Source: Ianthella basta (lineage: Eukaryota; Porifera; Demospongiae; Verongiida; Ianthellidae). From it: a stretch of DNA of 64,000 nucleotides. The notes under the pieces are model-generated. The model saw only the letters and a program-made list of their open reading frames with translations, ran no database searches and was not told the origin of the DNA. Every line of letters begins with the position of its first letter. Position 1 is the stretch's first letter. Of this stretch, positions 55,780 through 64,000 are shown piece after piece. The translations under genes were made by a program, and so were the position numbers. The stretch lies in assembly GCA_964019415.1 (NCBI GenBank), contig OZ025868.1, positions 2,701,961 to 2,765,960 on the forward strand, in the 5' to 3' direction.

Positions 55780-57115
55780 TAAGTTGTCACTGACTTCTTA
55801 AACTGGTGTGGTGCATCACACCAAGTGTCAACCAAACAATCTATTTTAGATGGAAATGTTAGTGCCATTATAAACTGACACACAGGTGGATCGGAGCAGT
55901 GAATGTGGTTCGCATGATATGATTATGGTGGAAAATGTAGGTCAATCTGGTATTGATGTTACTTTAACTATAAAGTATTGAAGATTAAAGAGATTGAGAC
56001 TAGGATGTTGAAGGCCCTTGCCATAAGTGATTGAGGCTCAGCTTCTGCAAGAATCGTGAAGACAAGCATGATTCAGATCCATCTTGCAAACATAAAGCAT
56101 ATTGGTGTGGAAACATGGAAAGCACTCTTCCTTTATCAGTGGCAACAATTTGAGTAGGCAATTTTGCACAATAGGTATGCCGTCAACCAGTGCCAAGTCC
56201 ATGGAGAATTCTCACACAACTTCGCAAGGTCTTCAAACTACAAAATTCCTACGGATTCATTCTCACTCCTTCCCCAGCTACTGATTATCCTCTAAACAGT
56301 AGTAGTATAAGCATCAGTTGGTTTTTAACCAGTGAGAAATGTATATTTACATCATGTGCATGCTATTGCACTACATAGAGTATTAAGCGGCTAACATCTT
56401 GGTCAAATGGTATTTGTACGTAGTACTATGATGTGCCTTATTGTATTGCTGGGACTGTCGCCATACCTCCTATACATTCCAGTGGCAGTAATTACCCCAC
56501 TTGCAAATGCGTAAGGGCCGAGGCTTAAGTGATTGCTTCAGTCTGTCTGTCTGTCAGCTTTTTGAGTGACTCCATGCTTGATCTGCACCGACACGCCAGA
56601 TAAATCACTGAACATCAACATTTGGTGGTGTAGGTGTATCGGGCTGCAACCAACACAGTGCATGTGGAGTGCAATCCCATGTTTAGCAGCGCTTCATATG
56701 ACCTGCCAATTTGTTCACCCCATTGTAGACATGGCTGATATAGCAATCACATGCACTTGCAAAAATGCACTTTCTAGCATCACTTCCACCGCTGCATGGG
56801 GTATAATTAACTATAGGTGCCATCTTATTTGTGTAATCCTGAGTGAACCACACATACACGCATATTACATTCACTGCTTGGAGCATATGCAGCTCACTTG
56901 AATCAAATGGGCTGACTCTCTGTAACAGCAGTGTGTATCTTGCTTAGGTCAGTCGTTTTAGTACCAAGGTTTGTTCTGCTTCCCAAATTGTCTGAACGGA
57001 TTTGGGACAGCCTGTTACAGGCTATCATTTATGTAATGTGTCCAACTGCTTACATTTGTGCTGTGGATTGGTTCAGAATTTGCAGGATTTCACCGTGTAT
57101 GTTCATTGTCATCAT
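55780..57115. other. Intergenic between P2 and P3
   Basis: No clear exon or repeat. Confidence 0.4.
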
Positions 57116-57221
57116 CTGTTGCTGCTTCTTGTGTTTCCTTTCAGGAATGCTAGCTCTTCAGTTCCGTAGACCTAGACGCACACCACAGTTGTTGAATGTC
57201 TCTTATATAACACATCAATAA
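57090..57221 (+). CDS. Possible TM plus short tail exon
   Basis: An open frame reads MFIVIICCCFLCFLSGMLAL then QFRRPRRTPQLLNVSYITHQ and stops. The hydrophobic run followed by arginines and a tyrosine motif (NVSYITHQ, recalling LNYITV of P2) suggests a receptor C-terminus. No connecting extracellular exon is evident; borders are guesses. Confidence 0.35.
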   Translation, partial: SPCMFIVIICCCFLCFLSGMLALQFRRPRRTPQLLNVSYITHQ

Positions 57222-57339
57222 CAGATATTTGTGTTTAGCTACATTTATTATGTTAGTTTGTTGATTTAGCTACATGTGTGCACACTCGCTTACTTGGTAT
57301 TTTTGTACACATTCAGTGGTGCAGATTCACTATAATGAT

Positions 57340-57711
57340 TAAAAGGGTGATTTAGAAGGCATGATTTGCTCATGGAGAAGGCATAACTTTGGTGCTACAT
57401 ACAAAGCCACAAATTACACCATTGCCATATCAGTAACTGAAACAGGCTCGGCTATTAATCATAAATGCTACAAGTGTTCTGGCCCATTGCACATGGCAAC
57501 ACCTCACACTCCAAGCAACAGGTGTGCAGACTAATTATAAGCTAGAGGAGAAATACCAAACCTACAAGATGAGGTGGAGCTAGTGGTTAATGTGTCAGCT
57601 GCCAACAGGAATAAAGGAATGATGAATGCACAGTTTCATGTCATGGTAACATGTGAAAAGTCACAAGGAAGATCTACAGCAACCTCCAATATTATAGGCA
57701 AGCAGAATGAA
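57340..57711 (+). pseudogene. Diverged receptor-like exon remnants
   Basis: One frame (about 57355-57525) reads SWRRHNFGATYKATNYTIAI SVTETGSAINHKCY and then stops. A later frame (about 57550-57711) reads DEVELVVNVSAANRNKGM and HVMVTCEKSQGRS. Patterns such as NYTIAISV resemble FN3 strands, but I cannot align them with confidence. Confidence 0.25.
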
Positions 57712-58037
57712 CCCATTATATGAACACATCACACATGCACTCTTACAGTATATACATACATACATAATAGTATTATGTACCATGTACCATATAAACATAT
57801 TATAATTACGTATGTTTGCATGTATGTGTGAGAGTGTGTATGGATACATTCTAGTGCACTTCTATGTGCTGATTCTACTGGTACTGGAGATCAAGGTGGG
57901 CTAGCTAAATTATAACAGTAGCCAGGCCACCTCGAATACATAGGTTTTGTACTGCATCATTTGTCAATGTATAATCATCAATTCATCTACATGCATTTGT
58001 GCTATTACTTTCCTACACCTTCACCACTGACTGCAGG

Positions 58038-58385
58038 TACAACAAGAGTTGCCACACACAACGCACAAGGTAAATTGAGCCAAATCACAATGCAGTACAA
58101 TACATCCCGGTATGTACATAATGGTATGTGCACATACTCACACAATAATTGGGTCCCATTACTGAAGCTGAATTGGCTAAACTTATAATTATGCCAACTG
58201 TCTCTCAGTTTCATGCTTCAATAGCTGTTCAACTTGCTCTCCCGCCCACAGAAAACGTCCTCATTTTGACTGTCCTAGTGCCTTTATTGGTGATAACGAT
58301 TGTCTCTGGTTCAATAGTGGCCATGTGTGTAATAGCTGTGAAGATAATGAAGGATAGGAATACAGAAAAATGCAAGGAAAATGAG
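58038..58385 (+). CDS. P3 linker exon and transmembrane exon
   Basis: The mini-exon at about 58038-58069 (TTRVATHNAQ, phase 1-1, acceptor CTGCAG, donor GTAAAT) leads to the TM exon from about 58252: ENVLILTVLVPLLVITIVSG then SIVAMCVIAVKIMKDRNTEK CKENE. The donor after ENE is uncertain (GTACAC or GTGCAC; neither gives the phase the next tail exon needs), and the frame otherwise reads through a CA run to a stop at 58461. An inverted copy of this TM exon is at 62981-63121. Confidence 0.65.
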
Positions 58386-58439
58386 TACACACACACACAT
58401 GCATGCACGTGCACACATGCACACACACACTTCTTCAGC

Positions 58440-58760
58440 TCTCCTTGTCCTGGATGGACGTAGGGCGGGATCTAGGCCCCGTTTCGAAAGCCAGTTAAAT
58501 GTCGGGGTGAGTTGGCTGGACTCACGCCCCTAACCCTGGGTAGGGTAGCTGCTGGGCGCCGTGGCCCTTCAAGGCCGTGGCTGGTCGCTCATTCATTGGG
58601 GTGCCGTGACCATGAGAGGTTGTTACTGGTCGCCTGTCCAAGTGACAACTGACCCACACAGGAGCCCAGGGGGTGCGGCGGAAAGTTAGTACTTGTGGTG
58701 AGAGGCCACTTTTCGGGTTCGAGAGGCTTCGTTGGTCCTGAGTTTGTTGGTCCTGAGCTT
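58440..58760. other. GC-rich insert of unknown nature in P3
   Basis: About 320 bp markedly richer in G and C than its surroundings, including GGGCGCCGTGGCCCTTCAAG and two copies of GTTGGTCCTGAG. It lies between the P3 TM and tail exons, just before the CA repeat. It looks like a SINE-type insertion, but I cannot assign a source. Confidence 0.4.

Positions 58761-58761
<1 letters not shown>

Positions 58762-58824
<63 letters not shown>
58762..58824. repeat. (CA)n microsatellite forming a splice acceptor
   Basis: The 63-bp CA run ends in CACAG directly before the P3 tail exon, so the repeat itself supplies the 3' splice site. Confidence 0.9.
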
Positions 58825-58825
<1 letters not shown>

Positions 58826-58827
<2 letters not shown>

Positions 58828-58989
58828 ATTAAGCCACACATATACGACACAGTCACCCCCTCACGCTCCACAAGGCCTGAAGCAGAAGACCCAGCAACTG
58901 CAGTGACAGCAAACCAGGCAAACCCAAGTTACATCCCCTTGGAGCAATTGCTGACGTCACACACAATGCATCAGCTGGGCCAAGTGTGA
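58826..58989 (+). CDS. P3 C-terminal tail exon
   Basis: Entering at phase 1, it reads IKPHIYDTVTPSRSTRPEAE, then TAVTANQANPSYIPLEQLLT and SHTMHQLGQV, and stops at TGA. HIYDTV and NPSY are candidate tyrosine signals; NPxY is the motif recognised by PTB domains and endocytic adaptors. NPSY recurs in the P4 tail. Confidence 0.6.
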
Positions 58990-60340
58990 AGCGTGCAGAG
59001 TCACAGATGTACAAACCCATTGTAATTAAGTCACAATTATTTCAACCAGTTCCTATTGACTTTAGTAGTAATTACACACTTCCTTTACCTTGTAATCCAC
59101 CATTAGTCATGTGATATGTACCCTAGAGTGCTGTTGCTTTAGGAAATAACATGACTTGATGATAATGAGCGTCAGGTGCTGAAATAGTAGGAAAGAAAGT
59201 GTGCACATTTATGCACACAGAACATTCTGCCATAGCATTCTTACATCCATTCAGGTAATTTTGGAGTAATGCAAATATCTACCCAATTGCAATCTTCACA
59301 TCTCCATTCCTGTACACCTACCAGAGCACGTCCTCCTTCTATGCCCACTCCATACTTCACCGCCTCTCCTCCCTCTACACCAACCTGAAGGAATTTGGAC
59401 ATGATCTGTTGTCATGACTTCTTATGAATACCACATTCTCAAACATCTTGAAGAATGGCCTCTCATCACCAGGTGGAAGTTTACAGAAAGGATGAGGCAG
59501 AGCTCAAAGAGTCTCACGGTTCCATCTGAGACCAGAGTAGGCATGGGTGTAAGGAATGCTACTTAACGGCCATTAATACCATGATGAGTGCACACACACT
59601 CATGTATGTACATGCACAGCACACACAGGCATATACCACACATTGCTATTGGCAGGCATTGGACTGTCATCACTGCACACCTATACTGTACACTGGTAGC
59701 GTTACAAAGGCACATCTAAATGTACAGCTGCCCTTCATTAGAGAAAGGAAACAGCTGTGCACTGACTCAATGTACCTACATACTAGCAGATACACAAATC
59801 TCACATAATCCTACTCATAGAACTGGCACACAATCGTCAACAGCTTTTGTACAGCACAGTAGCTTGCTGTGTATTATGATTAATGTGATCATCTGTGTCC
59901 ACATTCACATGATGGACTGACAGAGCCAGAGCTAGCTGTGCATGCATGGAGGGTGAGGAAGAGTCTTGACTATAGATTATGATTGGATACCTCCTGATTG
60001 AATAGTGTATATATCTTTACTAGCAGAGTGACCCTCCTTCGGCGAGCTACGCGCACGACGCCAGTCCCCCCCCATGCCCTAAGCAACCATATTACTGCTA
60101 CAGTTAAAACTGATGATTATAGGCTTAAATTCGAACGTGGAACAGCAGCGAATATTGGATAGAATTGCATGCGCTGCATTTTGAGACTATTAACCTGCTC
60201 TGAAGAATGCGGACTACTAATTAAGGGACAGTCCCCTGTTGTGTGTATACAACTTTAAAATGGCCGTTACATTTGGTTAGCGGATTTACTTCTACTTCTC
60301 CTTCAGTTGTTCAGTTGTGTACCTCACCTCTCTCCCACCC
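58990..60340. other. Intergenic and P4 upstream region
   Basis: No gene was recognised. From about 60220 to 60347 the sequence matches, in inverse orientation, the upstream flank of the leader exon at 6033-6107 (AAAATGGCCGTT, GTTCAGTTGT, ACCTCACC), so the promoter-side region was duplicated along with the exon. Confidence 0.5.
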
Positions 60341-60347
60341 CATGTAG

Positions 60348-60422
60348 GTGCAAGTGGTCACACAATCTCCCTGTTGGCTGTCACTGTTGTGTTAGTACTG
60401 GAGAGCTCTACTGGAGGAGAAG
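60348..60422 (+). CDS. P4 hydrophobic leader-like exon
   Basis: 75 bp, phase 1-1, acceptor CATGTAG, donor GTAACT. It encodes GASGHTISLLAVTVVLVLES then STGGEG, almost the same as 6033-6107. It would join to the Ig exon at 60722 in phase. The initiator Met must lie in an unseen upstream exon. Confidence 0.65.
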
Positions 60423-60721
60423 GTAACTAGGTACTCTACTGGAGGTAAATGAGCTTGTACATTGTATGTATGCTCTGTGTGCTCTGCATGCTTCTAACTC
60501 CACTGACAACATTATACTACTTTACAGCTCCACTACTACACAGTAAGCTGTGTTTGTTATGTATGCAGAATAGGTAGCGCCACTGACTCAGATAAGGGAA
60601 ATTGTAGTAGTAGCTATACGTATATGCTACGTATAGTGCAAGGACTGTATATAGCTGTATAGCTATATACATGGCAGCTCTTTTGTGCATGGATTATATG
60701 CGCATTCATTCCATCTCACAG

Positions 60722-61030
60722 CTGACTTAAATGTCTCCCTGGAGCTCCGAGGGGACTGTTCAGACGAACTCAACCTCATCTGCAGACATGATGCTGTTCC
60801 CACTGACCCAGCCTGGATACACAATGGGACAGCGGGGGCTGGTGAACTCCTTGTCACTGCCTTCCCTGGGTTGACAATGTACTCTTTCCAGAACAGCACA
60901 GAACACAGAGTGACAGTCACTGAAGAGGATAGTGTAACAGCTCTGGATGGATATGTTTTCCAGTGTGCATACAGCATACAGGGCACCCCCATCAAGAGCA
61001 ATGCAGTCCAGTTCACTTTTGTTCCTAATG
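60722..61030 (+). CDS. P4 Ig-like exon
   Basis: 309 bp, phase 1-1 (acceptor TCACAG, donor GTCAGT). It reads DLNVSLELRGDCSDELNLIC, AWIHNGTAGAGELLVT, STEHRVTVTEEDSVTALDGY and VFQCAYSIQGTPIKSN. Cysteine (LIC), tryptophan (AWI), and DGYVFQC near the end are textbook Ig features (the D-x-Y-x-C block). It differs in sequence from the CYYPDV-type Ig exons. Confidence 0.82.
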
Positions 61031-61380
61031 GTCAGTCACACACAACACATTGCCCCAAATGTCTTACATGTATTGCCACTACAAACTGCATGTTTACTGT
61101 ATGCCGTGCATGACATTGTGCAGTGCTACTGGAGTCATTATCCATGGACAAATATTGAACCATACTGTATTGTATGTGTCCAATCTGTGCCAGAGTAGCT
61201 AGGGGCTTGCTATATTAGCTATGATGTAATCAATTTGCAGCGCTGTTACCTGTACATGTACTCTAATGTGGACACTAACTTACAGTCTGTATCGATCGGT
61301 GCTGTAATACCTGAGTGGGCTGCACTGTATGTACTGAATACATCTCCTTTTTATCTCCTTGAATTGGTCAATTTGTTCAG

Positions 61381-61702
61381 ACATTGCTGCACCACCAACA
61401 TTCACATGTGTTGTGGTGAATGGTACCATGGCAACGGCATCATGGCACCACACTGACAAAGGACCCCGCTTCACTAACCTCACCTTCTCCTACAACGTTA
61501 CTTGGTACCCTGTGGTGGGAGGGGTCCCACTGAGGGGGGAGGGGCAGAGTGGGGCAGAGTGGTGTGACTGGACCAGGTGCAAAAGCATACACCATCACCA
61601 ACCTGATGAATGGCACAGACTACCAAGTGGAGTTGTTTGGGTTCACTTCAAGTGACCCAGTTGTGTACAGTGAGGTGGCTACAGTGAACATCACAGCAGA
61701 AG
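61381..61702 (+). pseudogene. P4 first FN3-like exon with a 10-bp duplication
   Basis: The frame starts IAAPPTFTCVVVNGTMATAS, then HHTDKGPRFTNLTFSYNVTW. At 61541-61560 GGGGCAGAGT is present twice in tandem; other copies have it once. The duplication shifts the frame, so the homologous second half (YTITNLMNGTDYQVELFGFT, VYSEVATVNITAE) is read only in another frame. Acceptor (TTCAG) and donor (GTGTGT) remain. Length is 322 bp; without the duplication it would be 312, phase 1-1. Confidence 0.75.
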
Positions 61703-61784
61703 GTGTGTGCATTAGTTATACCACATACACAAGTGTAGCCAGACCATTTGAATCCCCTTATGCTTCATGCAGTCGTCCTGGCAG

Positions 61785-62039
61785 AGCAGCTTGACGCTTC
61801 AGTAGCTGCTTCAGCATCAATGACTTCTATTGTCCTGACTTGGGGTTTTTCCTTGACTTTCACTATATCCACCATTAACATATTCTGGCATTCAAACAGA
61901 GGTGTTGGACAAGCTATGAATGTGTCAGGGAACAGTTTCACCATCACTGGCCTTACCTCTGGTGTGTCCTATAACATCACTTTGGTCATGGTTGGAGATG
62001 GAATAAGTGATTCGGTATCCATCTCTGTTGAGACTGCTA
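61785..62039 (+). CDS. P4 second FN3-like exon
   Basis: 255 bp from the inner acceptor (GGCAG); an alternative acceptor 12 bp upstream (61773) keeps the frame. It reads SMTSIVLTWGFSLTFTISTI, NIFWHSNRGVGQAMNVSGN, FTITGLTSGVSYNITLVMVG, then donor GTAAGT. It parallels P2 54653-54913. The reading frame is intact. Confidence 0.78.
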
Positions 62040-62136
62040 GTAAGTGCTTCACTTGCATGTACTTGGCGTGTGATCTTTATATGGCTGTAGGAAGATGTTC
62101 AGAATGTATTGTATTTTATGCTCTGTATATGTACAG

Positions 62137-62291
62137 GTGTAGAAGGCGTATCTGTGGCATTTGCATCTGTTACACTTGTGATGAGTGCATTGGTATTGAG
62201 CATACTGGCAGTCATAATTACAATCATAAACAGCATTCGGAAAAGAAGAAATTTTTACAACTTTCTCGCGGAAGAAGCAATTCCTCTAAAT
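62137..62291 (+). CDS. P4 transmembrane exon
   Basis: It enters at phase 1 and leaves at phase 0 (donor GTATGT). It reads VEGVSVAFASVTLVMSALVL then SILAVIITIINSIRKRRNFY and NFLAEEAIPLN. One long hydrophobic helix is followed by RKRR, which fixes the topology as N-terminus outside. Confidence 0.78.
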
Positions 62292-62476
62292 GTATGTGGT
62301 GCTAAGATGAAGTGCTAATGTGTGTGTGTTTCTGGGTAGTAAGCACACACATGTATGTGTGCATGTGTCTGTGTATGCATGTGGTACAGTATGTCTGTGT
62401 ATGCATGTGTGTACAGTATGTGTGTGTTGGGAGTACCTTACTTTTGGAAGAAAGGCTGCTGTATCTTCTACTTCAG

Positions 62477-62749
62477 GTGCCTCAAAACACTACAGGTTCA
62501 TCTGCTGAAGGGAATAGCATGGAGGAGGCAGAGGTGGAGGAGGTATGTTTAAAGCTTCATGTTACTGGTATGCAGTACATTCATAACATTACCCTGTAGC
62601 ATTATAATGTACACAAGTTGTATAACTGTGTGCAGGCTGTGGGTCAGGGTACACAGACACCGCTAGCTGGTGGTGAAGTTGAGAGTGCAGGCAACAGTAC
62701 TTCACCAGCTACTCCTGCAGTTGGGGGTGAGGCCATGGAAGAGAGTAAA
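62477..62749 (+). CDS. P4 tail exons 1 and 2
   Basis: Exon 62477-62542 (VPQNTTGSSAEGNSMEEAEV EE) and exon 62636-62749 (AVGQGTQTPLAGGEVESAGN ... GGEAMEESK) are both phase 0 with clear AG/GT borders. They are low-complexity and acidic, with no tyrosine motif. The donor of the second (GTAAGT) is followed directly by the long GT repeat. Confidence 0.65.
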
Positions 62750-62754
62750 GTAAG

Positions 62755-62980
<226 letters not shown>

Positions 62981-63121
62981 ATTCATTTGTCTGTACTCAT
63001 TTTCCTTGCATTTTTCTGTATTCCTATCCTTCATCTTCACAGCCATCACACATATGGCCACTATTGAACCAGAGACAATCATTATCACCAATAAAGGCAC
63101 AAGGACAGCCAAAATGAGGAC
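62981..63121 (-). pseudogene. Inverted copy of the P3 transmembrane exon
   Basis: On the minus strand it reads VLILAVLVPLLVIMIVSGSI VAICVMAVKMKDRNTEKCKE NEYRQM, about 85-90% like 58252-58385. Similarity starts inside the exon: the acceptor and first codons are replaced by a GT/CA junction at 63121. It lies between the GT repeat (62759-62980) and a CA repeat (63122-63160), inverse to the surrounding P4 gene. Confidence 0.75.
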
Positions 63122-63159
<38 letters not shown>

Positions 63160-63162
63160 CAG
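63122..63162. repeat. (CA)n microsatellite
   Basis: About 40 bp ending in CACACACAG, the right-hand partner of the GT repeat around the inverted TM exon. Confidence 0.9.
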
Positions 63163-63209
63163 TCAAGCATATGTACTACTGTAAGGGTGACTGTCTACAC
63201 ACTGTGCAG

Positions 63210-63760
63210 TGAAGAGACCGGCAACAAAGAAGGACATAGAAGCTGAGTGGCATGCTAACCCATCCTACCTGGCAGTGGCACCAAAATTGCAGGAGGAAGG
63301 AGGAGAGCCAGAGAGATCTGAAAAAATACATGAATACATGAATATTAATGTCATGCGCTTGGAGATAAATGGCAGGCCATTGCACAAGCTATCGTTACCA
63401 ATGGCGCATGGGGAAAATGAGGGACTGGAGATATCTGAAGAAGTGCACATGCAAGAAGAAGAAGGGGTGGAGAGATCTGAAAAAGTGCGTGTGCAGGAGG
63501 AAGAAGGAGGGCCGGAGGGATCTGAAAAAGTGCTTGTGCAGAAGGAAAGAAGAGGGCCGGAAAGATCGGTAAAAGTGCATGTGCAGAAGGAAGGAGGAGG
63601 GCCAGAGAGATGTGAAAAAGTGCAATACAAGAATGTCATGCGTGTTGATGTAAAAGTTAAAGGCAGTCCATTGCACAAGCCAACAGTACCAGTAGTGCAA
63701 AGTGATAAAGAGAGACAGGAGAGGTCTGGAGAGAGAGGATATATGAATGTGTGGAACTAG
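63210..63760 (+). CDS. P4-side C-terminal tail exon with repeats, NPSY and YMN motifs
   Basis: An open frame enters at phase 1 after TGTGCAG and stops at TAG. It reads KRPATKKDIEAEWHANPSYL, then EYMNINVMRLEI. From about 63420 to 63625 a unit of about 17 residues (ERSEKV(R/L/H)VQ(E/K)E..GGP) occurs four to five times. It ends with a second VMRVDV...PLHK block and GYMNVWN. NPSY suits PTB or endocytic adaptors; YMN(I/V) suits Grb2/PI3K-type SH2 domains. The preceding P4 exon ends in phase 0, which does not match, so the joining exon is unknown; the P3-type TM exon is a candidate partner. Confidence 0.6.
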
Positions 63761-64000
63761 TGCACTGATTATATTGAAACAGAATTGCATTTATGAGCTG
63801 TATTGAACCTAATCTCATATACATATGAGCATGCTGACACTGTTTGATGGTGTGCACATTGTAGCATTTGCATTGAAAGACAAAAATTCCAGATCTCTTT
63901 CCTCACAATTGCATGTGGACTAAATCTTCAGACCTACACAGAACTTAAACTGAAAGAGCCATATACGGATTCCATTGACTTTAATTCATATCTATCCACA
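63761..64000. other. 3' flank of P4
   Basis: AT-rich sequence without features to the window end. Confidence 0.4.

Overview
The window is genomic DNA of an animal, most likely a sponge or another early-branching marine invertebrate (inference). It has intron-rich Ig/fibronectin-III receptor genes, large CA/GT microsatellites, many short inverted-repeat elements, a reverse transcriptase of a family I associate with sponges and cnidarians, and a hAT transposase. I see no rRNA, operon or CRISPR.

Layout. 1-16 kb holds decayed receptor gene copies on the minus strand: leader-like exons at 6033-6107 and 14989-15061, Ig exons at 1-308 and 14497-14826, an FN3 exon at 12296-12742, a TM exon near 15553-15690 and proline-rich C-termini near 6.7, 11.8 and 15.15 kb. 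Among them lie a 5-kb reverse-transcriptase element with terminal inverted repeats and several repeat families. 17-37 kb has no recognisable host gene: CA repeats, a tRNA-like gene inside a palindromic element, paired and tandem repeats, a hAT transposase and inverted-repeat elements. 37.7-64 kb holds four plus-strand receptor units, P1 to P4: P1 37762-47951, P2 50457-55776, P3 about 57.1-58.99 kb, P4 60348-63760.

How the genes fit together. Each receptor is built from extracellular exons of symmetrical phase 1-1 (leader, Ig, FN3), a TM exon, and a tail cut into small exons rich in tyrosine motifs. The exons of P1 can be joined in phase from the Ig domain to the stop. Its tail has two ITIM-like motifs and then two successive copies of one five-exon cassette. 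P2 has two ITIM-like motifs in exons that lie beyond a stop codon in its TM exon. The P3 and P4 tails share NPSY, and P4 adds two YMN motifs. Several units carry frameshifts, so the locus mixes plausible genes with decaying copies, as in a fast-evolving paired-receptor cluster.

The observations I rate highest are the ITIM-bearing tails, a TM exon lying inverted between GT and CA microsatellites, hammerhead-ribozyme-like cores in small palindromic elements, a CTA-anticodon tRNA-like gene inside an inverted-repeat element, and a reverse transcriptase enclosed by transposon-like termini. All exon boundaries were read by eye from splice consensus, phase and comparison of paralogues within the window; no search or RNA evidence was available.
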